This document shows, one piece after another, positions 1 to 9,726 of a DNA stretch of 64,000 bases (its first letter is position 1; every line of letters starts with the position of its first letter). Source of the stretch: Gaetbulibacter saemankumensis DSM 17032 (lineage in GTDB: Bacteria > Bacteroidota > Bacteroidia > Flavobacteriales > Flavobacteriaceae); the NCBI RefSeq assembly GCF_000425645.1, contig NZ_KE384430.1, forward strand, positions 1,103,492-1,167,491, given 5' to 3'. Made by a program: the position numbers and the translations under genes. The notes under the pieces are model-generated. The model was given only the letters and a program-made list of their open reading frames with translations, was not told the origin of the DNA and made no database searches.

Positions 1-1
1 C

Positions 2-1570
2 GGTACGCTTTATTCTGATTCCAGAGTGATGTATCTGGATTTTACACCCATAAATTATCCTTATACTGTCGAGTTTACTTGCGAGGTTAGTACCGAAAAT
101 ACAGCATTCATTCCATCATTTGTTCCTATCGATGGTTTTTTTGTAGCTGTTGAGAAAAGTGTTTATAGTGTTGGTTTTCCTGAACATGTTTCCATTCGAA
201 CAAAAGAGAATAATTTCGAAAATTTAAATTTAGAAAAAACTGAAACAATTGGTGGAATAGAATATCAGATTAAAAATCTTGAAGCTATAAAACCAGAAGA
301 TTACAGTCCGCCTTTCCAATCTTTTATGCCAAGAGCTATGTTGGCAGTTAATCAATTTAATTATGAAGGTGTATTTGCTCAGGTTGACGATTGGGCTGGG
401 ATGGGAAAGTGGTTTCATGATAATTTGTTAGTTGGTCGAACTGCAATTTCTCAAGAAACAAAAAGGGAAATTGATAAACTAGTGAGCGGCATCGATGATC
501 CAATAAAGCGAGCGGAAATTGTTTATGAATTTGTGCAAAACAACACGCGGTATATCAGTGTGCAAGTGGGAATTGGAGGGATGCAGCCTATAGCGGCATT
601 GGATGTAGATAATGTAAAGTATGGCGACTGTAAAGGTTTAAGTAATTATACGAAAGCATTATTAGATTATGTAGGGGTGAAATCTTATTATACACGTCTT
701 TATGCTTCAAGTAAAAATCAAATAAGTGTAGATAAAGATTTTGTTTCATTTGGAGGACAAACAAACCATGTTATTTTAAATATTCCACAAGAAGAGGCCG
801 ATGATATTTGGTTGGAATGTACCAGTCAGGATTTGCCTTTTGGTTTTATTGGGGATTTTACAGACAATCGCGACGTGTTGGTTATTAAGCCGGAAGGCGG
901 GGAGATTAAACACACCAAAAAATATGAGACGGAAGAGAATGTTCAACATGTTAATGGGAATTATTCTGTGTCAAACGAGGGGGTAATAGAGGCTCATGTG
1001 GAAATAATTTCTCAAGGATTACAATACGATCAAAAGTATCGATTGGAATTAGAAACCAGTCGCGATTTAGACTCTTATTATAAAGACAGGTGGGGCTATG
1101 TGAATAATATCTTCATTAGTAATATGAAGTTTAATAATGATAAGCAAGCCGTTGAGTTTTTAGAAGAAATAGATTTTAAAGCTACGAATTATCCAAAAAT
1201 TGTTGGTGATCGTATGCTGCTGTCTTTGAACGTTTTTAATAGGAGTGATGATATTCCAGATCGTTACCGAAACCGAAAATTACCAGTGCAAATTGTACGA
1301 GGGTTTAAAGATGTGGATCGAGTCGAAATTACCTTACCATCCAATTACAGAGTAGAAGTCTTGCCTGGTAAGAAGGAAATTCAAAACAAGTTTGGATCTT
1401 ATCATTATGAGGTTACAGAAAAAGATAAAAACACACTTATTTATACTCGAGAGTTTGTTTTGAGAGATGGTAAATTCCCAAGAGAAGACTATACGGCATT
1501 TAGAAATTTCCTTAAGGAAGTTTCTAAACTAGACCATATAAAAGTAGCTCTAATAAAAAATCAATTATGA
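2..1570 (+). CDS. DUF3857/transglutaminase-like protein, 5' end outside window
   Basis: The reading frame is open to the first bases of the window, so the true start lies upstream; 523 codons are visible. The visible part begins inside a beta-rich DUF3857-type domain and continues into a transglutaminase-like core. The core has a GDCKG motif with the candidate catalytic Cys at 629-631 and a TNHV motif with the candidate His at 767-769; the third position is in a WLECT motif. The C-terminal third is another beta-rich region. Family knowledge: in Bacteroidota such proteins are exported and of unknown role. The stop overlaps the ATG of the next gene (ATGA), so the two are translationally coupled, and two related genes follow. 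Of the three copies only this one keeps the Cys and His, so it is the most likely active enzyme. The substrate is unknown. Confidence 0.85.
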   Translation, partial: GTLYSDSRVMYLDFTPINYPYTVEFTCEVSTENTAFIPSFVPIDGFFVAVEKSVYSVGFPEHVSIRTKENNFENLNLEKTETIGGIEYQIKNLEAIKPEDYSPPFQSFMPRAMLAVNQFNYEGVFAQVDDWAGMGKWFHDNLLVGRTAISQETKREIDKLVSGIDDPIKRAEIVYEFVQNNTRYISVQVGIGGMQPIAALDVDNVKYGDCKGLSNYTKALLDYVGVKSYYTRLYASSKNQISVDKDFVSFGGQTNHVILNIPQEEADDIWLECTSQDLPFGFIGDFTDNRDVLVIKPEGGEIKHTKKYETEENVQHVNGNYSVSNEGVIEAHVEIISQGLQYDQKYRLELETSRDLDSYYKDRWGYVNNIFISNMKFNNDKQAVEFLEEIDFKATNYPKIVGDRMLLSLNVFNRSDDIPDRYRNRKLPVQIVRGFKDVDRVEITLPSNYRVEVLPGKKEIQNKFGSYHYEVTEKDKNTLIYTREFVLRDGKFPREDYTAFRNFLKEVSKLDHIKVALIKNQL

Positions 1571-3615
1571 TGAAAAAGAGTATCGTAGTTTTAGTATTGC
1601 TGTTTGTTTGTCAGTTTGTAATAGCTCAGGAATATGAGTTTGGGAAAGTGAGAAAGGGACAGCTAAAGGAGCAATATTATTTAGAAGATAGCTCATCTAC
1701 CGCTGCTTTCTTATATAAAGGAATAGAAACCTATTTTTTAAATCCAGAAGATGAAAAATCTTGGTTAGTAGCTTCATATTTTGATAGAATTAAATTTTAC
1801 AACCAGCAAGGTTTTAAATATGCTCACAAGAAAATCAAATTATTTAAGAGTAAAGCTGGTAATGATGAATTCCTAGAATTTAAAGCCAAAGCTTATAGTT
1901 TAATTGATAATGAAATAAAAATAGAGGAATTTAATTTATCTGATTTAGAAATTATTAATGAGACAAGAACTTATATCGAGTTTATGTTAAAGATTCCTAA
2001 TTTAGAGGAGGGGAGTGTATTAGATCTCCAATATGCTGTCAAGATGCCTTCTTCATTTAATGCTCGAGAGTTTGATTTACAATATGAAATTCCAATAAAA
2101 GAGTTTAGCGCAGTGTTTATGCCTTCTAATTTTGTTAAGCAAGAAGTAATGCCTATCGGAGATGTAAAGAAACTAAGCTATAAACCTACAGCATCTAATG
2201 TTAATTTTATAGACCCCACGAGAGGGTGGGTGGATATGAGTTTACAGGAGAAGGAATATTGGTCAAATGTAACTTGGTTTAGTGACGCATCTCCTCAATT
2301 TAGATTAAGTATGGATAATCCAAGAAATACAATTCAGAACTTTCAAGTAAAAGGTAGGGATTTTAAATATATTAATATACCAGCCTTAGAAAAAGTTGAT
2401 TATGTTAATAATTTAAAAAATTTCAATCCCTCACTGTTGCTGGTTTTAGGGGAAACTCCTAGCTGGGAAGAAGTTGTAAAAAGGATATATAACAGTCCTG
2501 AGTTTTTGGGAGAATTAGAGAAAACAGATTACTTCAAATCGGATATTGATAGTATAAAGGCTTTGGAGGAAAATATAAAAACCAGAATGGAGCATATCTA
2601 TGAATTTGTAAAATCAAAGGTAGCATGCAATGGCAAATATGGAGTTTACACATCAAAAGATTTAAATGATGTGTATTTAGAAGGTAAAGGTAATGTTGCC
2701 GATATCAATTTAATGCTTTCTGCTATGTTGCGCTATTCCGGATTTGAGGCCAACCCAGTATTGGTTACTACCCGAGACAATGGATTTCCGTTATGTCCTA
2801 ATTATAACGCTTTTAATTATGTTATAACGAAGGTTAATTTGCCAACTGAAGATGTTTTATTAGATGCTTCTGAGAAATATGCAGCTCCTAATGTATTACC
2901 ACTTCATGCGAAGAATTGGTTAGGTTTTAGTTTAAAAGAAGATGGCTCCATCGAGAAAATTTATTTGTATCCAGAGAAACATGCTGTTAATAATACAATA
3001 ATGAAAGTGAAGATTGATGAAGTTGGAAATATTCAGGGCGTATACCGAAATATGAGAAGTAATCAATTTGCCCTAGATTTTAGAAACAATAATAAAGGTG
3101 TTGGCGAAAAAGAATATTTAAGATTACTGGCTTCAGATTTTGGAGGGATTGAAATTACGGATTATAAATTATTAAATAAGGTTGAATACAATAAGCCAGT
3201 ATCAGAAACTTTTATGTTTAAACGGGATAGTTGTGTAGGCATTTCTCAGGATAAAATGTTTGTGTCTCCATTATTTTTCTTAACCTCTTTTGAAAAGTAT
3301 TTTAAAGAAGATAGTCGCAGTTTTCCTATTGATTTTGGGACACCCTTTATCTCAAAATATCATGTTAATATTGAAATTCCTGAAAGATACAGGGTGAAAA
3401 TTTTGCCGGAGCCAGTAATCGAAGAATTACCAGATGGTTTGGGATTTTATAAATATGACATCTCATCATCTAAAAATTCCATTGTGTTTTCTTCCATTAT
3501 TTCAATCAACAGGAGTGTAGTAGCAAAGGAATATTTTTCTAGGATTAAATCTTTTTATAGGAACATGTTTGAAAAGCAGCTAGAACAAATCGTTTTAGTT
3601 AAAAAAATCGAATAA
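1567..3615 (+). CDS. DUF3857 family exported protein, second tandem copy, catalytic Cys/His lost
   Basis: 682 residues with a clear N-terminal signal peptide ending in FVIAQ. The layout is a DUF3857-type beta domain followed by a transglutaminase-like fold and a C-terminal beta region. Aligned to the upstream copy by eye, the GDCKG motif has become GNVAD, so the Cys is replaced by Val at residue about 377. The TNHV motif has become FNYV, so the His is Tyr at about 418. The third motif is LLDAS. The protein is therefore unlikely to be a working transglutaminase or peptidase and may act as a binding or scaffold protein. It overlaps the upstream gene by 4 bp and is 52 bp before the third copy. 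I infer a periplasmic location from the signal peptide; the function is unknown. Confidence 0.85.
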   Translation: MMKKSIVVLVLLFVCQFVIAQEYEFGKVRKGQLKEQYYLEDSSSTAAFLYKGIETYFLNPEDEKSWLVASYFDRIKFYNQQGFKYAHKKIKLFKSKAGNDEFLEFKAKAYSLIDNEIKIEEFNLSDLEIINETRTYIEFMLKIPNLEEGSVLDLQYAVKMPSSFNAREFDLQYEIPIKEFSAVFMPSNFVKQEVMPIGDVKKLSYKPTASNVNFIDPTRGWVDMSLQEKEYWSNVTWFSDASPQFRLSMDNPRNTIQNFQVKGRDFKYINIPALEKVDYVNNLKNFNPSLLLVLGETPSWEEVVKRIYNSPEFLGELEKTDYFKSDIDSIKALEENIKTRMEHIYEFVKSKVACNGKYGVYTSKDLNDVYLEGKGNVADINLMLSAMLRYSGFEANPVLVTTRDNGFPLCPNYNAFNYVITKVNLPTEDVLLDASEKYAAPNVLPLHAKNWLGFSLKEDGSIEKIYLYPEKHAVNNTIMKVKIDEVGNIQGVYRNMRSNQFALDFRNNNKGVGEKEYLRLLASDFGGIEITDYKLLNKVEYNKPVSETFMFKRDSCVGISQDKMFVSPLFFLTSFEKYFKEDSRSFPIDFGTPFISKYHVNIEIPERYRVKILPEPVIEELPDGLGFYKYDISSSKNSIVFSSIISINRSVVAKEYFSRIKSFYRNMFEKQLEQIVLVKKIE

Positions 3616-3667
3616 AGAGTCTTAAACCATTTACGAACATATTAACCATCAAATCTTTAAAATTTAC

Positions 3668-5677
3668 ATGAAAAACCTTATTTTATCCATAGTTGTATTA
3701 ACTATGAGTCAGTTAGTATTAGCCCAAGATTATGATTTCCGGGATGTATCAAAATCAGAATTGCAAGAAGTATATTGTTCAATAGATTCTTCAGCGAATG
3801 CGGCATACTTATATAAGAAGAGACGGAGTTATTACTACTACAATAAAGAGAGCGGTTTTCAGTTAATTACCGAAGTCCACGAACGCATTAAAATATACAA
3901 TCAGAAAGGATACGACTATGCTACAAAATCTGTCTACTTATATAGATCAAGTAAAGATGAAGAGAAATTAACAGGCTTGAAAGCTTATACATACAATCTG
4001 GGAACCGATGGTAAGATTGAAGAAACTAAATTAAAAAAAGACGGAATATTTGAAACAGAACGTAGCGAATATTATAACGAAACCAAATTTACTATGCCAA
4101 ATGTTAAAGAAGGTTCTGTTATAGAATACGAGTACCGAATCGTTTCTCCTTTTTCTCAAAATGTTGATGAATTTGTGTTTCAACATGATATTCCGGTAAA
4201 GAAATTACTATCAAAATTTGAAGTTCCTGAATATTATACTTTTAAGGTTAGTACTAAAGGGTTTTTAATGGTATCTCCAGAAGTAGAATCAGTAAGTGAC
4301 AAAATTACTTTTACAAACAAAACTAGAACCGGATATAATATTTCAAAAACAAATTTCGAATATTCAGATGTTGAATTTACTAAAACGGTATCGACGTATC
4401 ATTTAGAAAATGTTCCGGCCTTAAAAGATGAACCATATGTGAATAATTTAGATAATTATCGTTCAGCCGTAAAATATGAATTGTCGTTTATGAAGTTTCC
4501 AGACTCTCCAATTAAATATATAACGACTACTTGGGAAGATGTCGTGAAAACTATTTACGATAGTCCCAATTTTGGTACTGAGTTAAATAAGACAAATTAT
4601 TTTGAAGACGACATAGATGCATTAATCGCTACAGCTCAAGAACCTGAAAAGAGGTTGAGTTTAATATATGCGTATTTGAAATCTCGTGTAAAGTGGAATG
4701 GATATTATAGTAAATATGCCTCAGAAGGCGTAAAAAGTGCTTATAAGGATCAGGTAGGGAATAGTGCAGAAATTAATTTAATGTTAACGGCTATGTTGCG
4801 ATATGCTGGTTTAGATGCGTATCCCGTTTTAGTAAGTACCCGTAATAATGGAGTGCCTTTGTTTCCTACCAGAGAAGGTTATAATTACGTGATTTCAAGT
4901 GTTAAACTATCTGAAGGCTATGTTTTGTTAGATGGAACCAGCGAATATAGTTCACCTAATATTTTGCCATATCGTACCCTTAACTGGCAAGGTAGAATAA
5001 TTAAAAAGGATGGACTTTCTAAACTTATAGATTTATATCCTAAAAATAATTCGATACATAGTATAACAGTGATGGCTAATATGGCAGAAACAGGTAAGGT
5101 AGAAGGCGCATTAAGAAGTTCAAAAACAAATCATGATGCTTTGTTATATAGAGAAAAATACCTGAAGGCGAATAAAGATGATTTTTTAGACAAATTAGAA
5201 AATAAATATGTGGGATTTGAAATATCAGATTTTAAAGTTTCTAATGCGACGGAATTAGCGAAGCCAATTTTAGAATCTTATAAGTTTATTAAAGAGGAAC
5301 AAGCTGATATTGTTGGAGAGAAAATGTATTTTTCACCTTTACTATTTTTAAAAACCAATGAAAATCCATTTAAATCGGAAAACAGAGAATTCCCTATAGA
5401 TTTCGGGTATCCATCCGCGCAAAAATACAGAGTAATAATTAATATACCAGAAGGTTATGTTGTGGAATCTGTGCCAGAAAATGTATCTTTGGCCCTTCCA
5501 GATAATTTAGGTGATTTTAAATATGTTTTAACGACAAGTGGGCAATCCATTCAGTTAATGTTGAATATAGAATTAAATCAGGCTATAGTTTCTCCTTTAT
5601 ATTATAAAACTTTAAAGGAATATTTTAAGAGAATTGTTGATAAAGAGAATGAACAAATTGTTTTAACTAAAGTATAA
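3668..5677 (+). CDS. DUF3857 family exported protein, third tandem copy, catalytic Cys/His lost
   Basis: 669 residues, beginning with a signal peptide that ends in LVLAQ. It is closely related along its length to the preceding gene, sharing blocks such as INLML, AMLRY and the C-terminal FPIDFG. At the transglutaminase Cys position it has Ser (GNSAE, residue about 366) and at the His position Tyr (YNYV, about 407), so it looks like a second non-catalytic paralogue. The stop codon TAA is directly followed by the ATG of the MazG-like gene with no gap, which suggests one transcript. Three copies in a row point to local duplication. The function is unknown; the periplasm is the likely site. Confidence 0.85.
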   Translation: MKNLILSIVVLTMSQLVLAQDYDFRDVSKSELQEVYCSIDSSANAAYLYKKRRSYYYYNKESGFQLITEVHERIKIYNQKGYDYATKSVYLYRSSKDEEKLTGLKAYTYNLGTDGKIEETKLKKDGIFETERSEYYNETKFTMPNVKEGSVIEYEYRIVSPFSQNVDEFVFQHDIPVKKLLSKFEVPEYYTFKVSTKGFLMVSPEVESVSDKITFTNKTRTGYNISKTNFEYSDVEFTKTVSTYHLENVPALKDEPYVNNLDNYRSAVKYELSFMKFPDSPIKYITTTWEDVVKTIYDSPNFGTELNKTNYFEDDIDALIATAQEPEKRLSLIYAYLKSRVKWNGYYSKYASEGVKSAYKDQVGNSAEINLMLTAMLRYAGLDAYPVLVSTRNNGVPLFPTREGYNYVISSVKLSEGYVLLDGTSEYSSPNILPYRTLNWQGRIIKKDGLSKLIDLYPKNNSIHSITVMANMAETGKVEGALRSSKTNHDALLYREKYLKANKDDFLDKLENKYVGFEISDFKVSNATELAKPILESYKFIKEEQADIVGEKMYFSPLLFLKTNENPFKSENREFPIDFGYPSAQKYRVIINIPEGYVVESVPENVSLALPDNLGDFKYVLTTSGQSIQLMLNIELNQAIVSPLYYKTLKEYFKRIVDKENEQIVLTKV

Positions 5678-6004
5678 ATGAATATTCAAAACGCACAAAA
5701 GGAAGTTGACGAGTGGATAAAAAATCATGGTGTTCGCTATTTTAACGAGCTTACTAATATGGCACAGCTTACAGAAGAAGTTGGTGAAGTGGCCCGTATT
5801 ATTGCACGTCGTTATGGAGAACAAAGTGAGAAAGAAAGCGACAAAAATAAAGATTTAGGTGAAGAATTAGCCGATGTATTATTTGTTGTATTGTGCCTTG
5901 CAAATCAAACGGGTGTTGATTTACAAGAGGCTTTCGATAAAAGAATGGATAAGAAAGGTAAACGCGACCATGATAGGCATCATAATAACGAAAAATTAAA
6001 GTAA
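5678..6004 (+). CDS. MazG-like nucleotide pyrophosphohydrolase
   Basis: 108 residues, all-alpha, with the divalent-metal signature of the MazG/dUTPase-like superfamily: EEVGEVAR near residues 30-37 and a downstream GEELADVLF block near 63-71, spaced as the ExxE and ExxD metal-binding pairs. Family role: hydrolysis of nucleoside triphosphates to monophosphate and pyrophosphate, often as house-cleaning; the base specificity cannot be read from the sequence. The length suits the short single-domain class. It starts at the base after the stop of the DUF3857 copy and lies 35 bp before aroA, so it is probably co-transcribed with both. The C-terminus is rich in Lys, His and Asp. Confidence 0.85.
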   Translation: MNIQNAQKEVDEWIKNHGVRYFNELTNMAQLTEEVGEVARIIARRYGEQSEKESDKNKDLGEELADVLFVVLCLANQTGVDLQEAFDKRMDKKGKRDHDRHHNNEKLK

Positions 6005-6039
6005 ATTAGCAGCCACTTTAAAAAAGCGAACTAACTATT

Positions 6040-7263
6040 ATGCATATCAAACTTCACAAATCTGAAATAGCAAAACAATCTGCTATTCAGATTACAGGGT
6101 CTAAAAGTGAATCGAACCGCTTATTACTTTTACAGGCATTGTATCCACAATTTAATCTTGAGAATATTTCTAATTCTGACGATAGTAATTTAATGACTAA
6201 AGCCTTGAGCTCTAAGTCGGATGTTGTAGATATTCATCATGCTGGAACAGCGATGCGATTTTTAACGGCATTTTTTGCGATACAAGAAGGTCGTGAAGTA
6301 ACCCTTACCGGTTCTAAACGAATGAAAGAGCGTCCGATTAAAATTTTAGTTGAAGCACTTCAGGCGTTGGGAGCAGATATTGATTACGTTGAAAATAGTG
6401 GGTATCCACCAATTAAAATTAAGGGTAAGAAATTAACTAAGTATCAAGTGTCATTAAATGCAAATGTAAGTAGTCAATATATTTCGTCTTTACTTTTAAT
6501 AGCATCCCGACTTGAAAATGGTTTAGAGTTAACCTTAGAAGGAGAGATAACTTCGGTGCCTTATATAAATATGACACTTAGTTTGTTAAATGAAATTGGT
6601 GTAGAAACCTCTTTTGTTGGGCAAACTATAAAAGTGAATCCAGCATCTGGCAACTTAGAACCTACAACTTTAGTGGTTGAATCTGATTGGTCTTCTGCAT
6701 CCTATTATTTTTCCATAGTAGCGATGGCTGATGTTGGAACTGAAATTGCCTTGTCTTCATATAAAGAAAATAGTTTGCAGGGAGACAGTGTATTAGTTGA
6801 TATTTACAAACATTTTGGTGTAACTGCAATATTTTCAAATAATAGCTTAACACTTAAGAAGGAGGCAAAAGCATTACGGCCTTTAGTGTTGGATTTAAAG
6901 AATGCCCCAGATATAGCACAAACTATTGCTGTTACCTGTTTTGCCTTAGGAATACCATGCGATTTGTCTGGACTTCATACCTTAAAAATTAAAGAAACAG
7001 ACAGGTTAGTGGCTTTAAAGACCGAGATTGAAAAATTGGGCGGGGAGGTTACTATTACTGATAAGTCCTTACACTTGAAAGCTTCAACAAGCATAAAGCC
7101 AGATGTTGCTATTGCTACTTATAACGACCATAGAATGGCTATGGCATTTGCACCTTTGGCACTTAAAACTTCAATAGTTATTGAAGATGCTATGGTGGTT
7201 TCTAAATCGTATCCAACATTTTGGGACGATCTAGAGGCTATTGGTTTTAAATTAACTAAATAA
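6040..7263 (+). CDS. aroA: 3-phosphoshikimate 1-carboxyvinyltransferase (EPSP synthase)
   Basis: 407 residues, the usual size. EPSP synthase joins phosphoenolpyruvate to shikimate 3-phosphate in the cytosolic pathway to chorismate. Visible signatures are the substrate-binding TGSKSESNR near residues 19-27, HAGTAMRF near 67-74, and the C-terminal KETDR and NDHRMAMAF blocks. The substrate-binding loop has Ser-Glu-Ser where many species have Ala-Lys-Ser/Asn variants, as is common in Bacteroidota. It is the last gene of the tandem run that starts at the left edge; the gap to queA holds a good promoter, so the transcription unit probably ends near here. Confidence 0.97.
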   Translation: MHIKLHKSEIAKQSAIQITGSKSESNRLLLLQALYPQFNLENISNSDDSNLMTKALSSKSDVVDIHHAGTAMRFLTAFFAIQEGREVTLTGSKRMKERPIKILVEALQALGADIDYVENSGYPPIKIKGKKLTKYQVSLNANVSSQYISSLLLIASRLENGLELTLEGEITSVPYINMTLSLLNEIGVETSFVGQTIKVNPASGNLEPTTLVVESDWSSASYYFSIVAMADVGTEIALSSYKENSLQGDSVLVDIYKHFGVTAIFSNNSLTLKKEAKALRPLVLDLKNAPDIAQTIAVTCFALGIPCDLSGLHTLKIKETDRLVALKTEIEKLGGEVTITDKSLHLKASTSIKPDVAIATYNDHRMAMAFAPLALKTSIVIEDAMVVSKSYPTFWDDLEAIGFKLTK

Positions 7264-7278
7264 AAATCATCTATTTAC

Positions 7279-7310
7279 TTGACAAGGCCTATTCGCAGAT
7301 TGTATATTTG
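7279..7310 (+). promoter_or_regulatory. Bacteroidota-type promoter of queA
   Basis: A -33 element TTGAC at 7279-7283 and a perfect -7 element TATATTTG (TAnnTTTG) at 7303-7310 lie 21 bp apart. This is the pattern known for the primary sigma factor of Bacteroidota. The predicted start is about 25 nt before the queA ATG at 7340. Confidence 0.75.
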
Positions 7311-7339
7311 CACCTTGCTTAAAAAATAAACACAGACAC

Positions 7340-8389
7340 ATGAAATTATCACACTTTGGTTTTAATTTACCAGATGAATTATTAGCGGAATATCCAGCAG
7401 AAAACAGAGATGAGGCGCGTTTAATGGTTTTAGATAGAAAAAATCAAACTATTGAGCACAAAATGTTCAAGGATATTGTTGACTATTTTGACGAAGATGA
7501 TGTTTTAATTCTAAACAATACAAAAGTATTTCCAGCCAGATTATATGGTAATAAGGAAAAAACAGGTGCTAGAATAGAGGTGTTTTTACTTAGAGAATTA
7601 AATGAAGAGCAACGCCTGTGGGATGTATTAGTAGATCCAGCTCGTAAAATTAGAATAGGTAATAAATTATACTTTGGCGATGATGACACTTTAGTAGCTG
7701 AGGTAATAGATAATACAACTTCAAGAGGACGTACTTTACGATTCCTTTATGATGGTTCTTATACTGAGTTTAGAAAAAAATTGAACGACCTAGGTGAAAC
7801 GCCTCTTCCTAAATATATTAAAAGAGAAGTAGAACCAGAAGACGAAGAGCGTTACCAAACTATTTATGCAAAAAGCGAAGGAGCTGTAGCAGCTCCAACT
7901 GCCGGACTACACTTTTCTAAGCATGTATTAAAGCGTCTTGAAATAAAGGGAGTGAATTTTGCTGAGGTAACTTTACATGTAGGCTTAGGAACTTTCAATC
8001 CTGTAGAAGTAGAAGATTTATCTAAGCATAAAATGGATAGTGAAGAACTTACTATCGATGAGAAAGCTGTAGAAACGGTAAATAAAGGAATTCGAGAAAA
8101 GAAACGCGTATGTGCAGTAGGTACTACTGTTATGCGTGCTATCGAAAGCTCTGTGTCTTCAAATGGCGAGCTAAATCAAATAGATGGTTGGACTAATAAA
8201 TTTATTTTCCCTCCATACGATTTTAGTATTGCAAATTGTATGATTACCAATTTCCATACACCAAAATCGACTTTGTTAATGATGGTATCTGCCTTTGCAG
8301 GTCACGATTTTATAAAACGGGCTTATGATGAGGCTGTAAAAGAAAAATACAAATTCTATAGTTATGGGGATGCCATGCTAATCTTATAA
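7340..8389 (+). CDS. queA: S-adenosylmethionine:tRNA ribosyltransferase-isomerase
   Basis: 349 residues, full length for the family. QueA transfers and rearranges the ribosyl part of S-adenosylmethionine onto preQ1-modified tRNA to give epoxyqueuosine. The N-terminal [10 protein letters not shown], the [12 protein letters not shown] block, PTAGLHF near the middle, [10 protein letters not shown] and the C-terminal [11 protein letters not shown] are all hallmark QueA motifs. It has its own promoter and a strong intrinsic terminator directly after the stop, so it appears to be monocistronic. I saw no preQ1 riboswitch in the short leader. Confidence 0.97.
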   Translation: MKLSHFGFNLPDELLAEYPAENRDEARLMVLDRKNQTIEHKMFKDIVDYFDEDDVLILNNTKVFPARLYGNKEKTGARIEVFLLRELNEEQRLWDVLVDPARKIRIGNKLYFGDDDTLVAEVIDNTTSRGRTLRFLYDGSYTEFRKKLNDLGETPLPKYIKREVEPEDEERYQTIYAKSEGAVAAPTAGLHFSKHVLKRLEIKGVNFAEVTLHVGLGTFNPVEVEDLSKHKMDSEELTIDEKAVETVNKGIREKKRVCAVGTTVMRAIESSVSSNGELNQIDGWTNKFIFPPYDFSIANCMITNFHTPKSTLLMMVSAFAGHDFIKRAYDEAVKEKYKFYSYGDAMLIL

Positions 8390-8393
8390 AACT

Positions 8394-8424
8394 AAAAGCC
8401 TTGTTTATTCAAGGCTTTTTTTTT
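8394..8424 (+). terminator. Intrinsic terminator of queA
   Basis: A stem of AAAAGCCTTG pairing with CAAGGCTTTT around a TTTATT loop is followed by a run of T. It lies 5 bp after the queA stop codon. Confidence 0.88.
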
Positions 8425-8558
8425 GGCGTTTTTTAAATTGAAGCCTTTGTTTGTGCTTGAGAGTAGGTCATAAATAGGCTATTTTATGATATGAAATTGG
8501 CTAATCTAAAAAGGACACCCAAGCAATTCTTAATGCGGATTAACTAAGAAACTTTAAT

Positions 8559-8566
8559 TACTTTTG
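8559..8566 (+). promoter_or_regulatory. -7 promoter element of rlmN
   Basis: TACTTTTG matches TAnnTTTG exactly. It ends only 8 bp before the rlmN ATG at 8575, so the transcript would carry almost no leader. No good TTG -33 element is visible about 20 bp upstream. Confidence 0.55.
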
Positions 8567-8574
8567 CATCATCT

Positions 8575-9615
8575 ATGGCAACAAAAAAAAAAGATATTCG
8601 CGCGTTAACTAAAACGCAATTAAGAGACTTCTTTGTAAAGCAAGGAGATAAGGCTTTTCGAGGTAATCAGGTGTATGAGTGGCTTTGGCAAAAGGCTGCG
8701 CATACCTTCGATGATATGACCAATATCTCTAAAGAAACTCGTCAAATGCTGGAAGATAACTTTGTTATTAACCATATTAAAGTTGATACGATGCAACGTA
8801 GTGCCGACGGTACGGTTAAAAATGCTGTAAGACTTCACGATGGATTAATAGTAGAGTCGGTTTTAATTCCCACAGCTACCAGGACTACTGCCTGTGTGTC
8901 GAGTCAGGTAGGTTGTAGTTTAGATTGCCGCTTTTGTGCTACTGCAAGACTCAAGCGGATGCGTAATTTAAATCCTGATGAAATCTATGACCAAGTGGTG
9001 GCTATTGATAATGAAAGTCGTTTGTATTTTGATAGACCTTTAAGTAATATTGTGTTTATGGGAATGGGTGAGCCGCTCATGAACTATAATAATGTTATTA
9101 AGGCTATCGATAAAATAACCTCGGAGGAAGGTTTAGGAATGTCTCCTAAGCGCATTACTGTTTCAACATCTGGTGTTCCAAAGATAATTAAAAAAATGGC
9201 AGACGATGATGTTAAATTTAATCTGGCCGTATCATTGCATTCTGCGATTGATGAAGTAAGGACTACCATAATGCCATTTAATGAGACTTTTCCTTTAAAC
9301 GATTTACGTGAAGCTTTAGAATACTGGTATGCTAAAACCAAACGTAAAATTAGTTATGAATATGTGGTTTGGGGAGGTATTAACGATACACAAAAGGATA
9401 TTGATGCCCTGGTGAAATTCTGTAAATATGTGCCAAGTAAGGTAAATATCATCGAGTACAACCCAATCGATGATGGCGAATTTCAACAAGCCTCTAATGA
9501 GGCCTTAGAAAATTACATTGCTACTCTGGAAAAAAATAGAATTGTAGTTAATGTGCGTCGTAGTCGTGGTAAAGATATTGATGCTGCCTGCGGGCAATTG
9601 GCTAATAAAAGTTAG
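8575..9615 (+). CDS. rlmN: Dual-specificity 23S rRNA/tRNA methyltransferase, radical SAM
   Basis: 346 residues, the usual size. RlmN methylates C2 of adenosine 2503 in 23S rRNA and A37 in some tRNAs. The radical-SAM cluster motif CxxxCxxC is at C114, C118 and C121 (CSLDCRFC). The GMGEPLMNY block follows, and the C-terminal AACGQL contains the Cys needed to resolve the methylated intermediate. The ATG at 8575 is preceded by a -7 element only 8 bp away, so the mRNA is probably leaderless or nearly so. It stands alone between queA and the prenyl synthase gene. Confidence 0.97.
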   Translation: MATKKKDIRALTKTQLRDFFVKQGDKAFRGNQVYEWLWQKAAHTFDDMTNISKETRQMLEDNFVINHIKVDTMQRSADGTVKNAVRLHDGLIVESVLIPTATRTTACVSSQVGCSLDCRFCATARLKRMRNLNPDEIYDQVVAIDNESRLYFDRPLSNIVFMGMGEPLMNYNNVIKAIDKITSEEGLGMSPKRITVSTSGVPKIIKKMADDDVKFNLAVSLHSAIDEVRTTIMPFNETFPLNDLREALEYWYAKTKRKISYEYVVWGGINDTQKDIDALVKFCKYVPSKVNIIEYNPIDDGEFQQASNEALENYIATLEKNRIVVNVRRSRGKDIDAACGQLANKS

Positions 9616-9726
9616 TTGTAACTTTTAGTAAAAGGAGTATCTCTTTTTCTGTTAGTCATATAAATATTAATTTTACCTAAAATATAAGCACGTAAAACTT
9701 ATATTTGAATTTTCTTAGCAATTCGT

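Noticed and set aside
7264-7339. preQ1 riboswitch before queA
   Set aside because: The leader after the predicted start is about 25 nt, too short for the structure.
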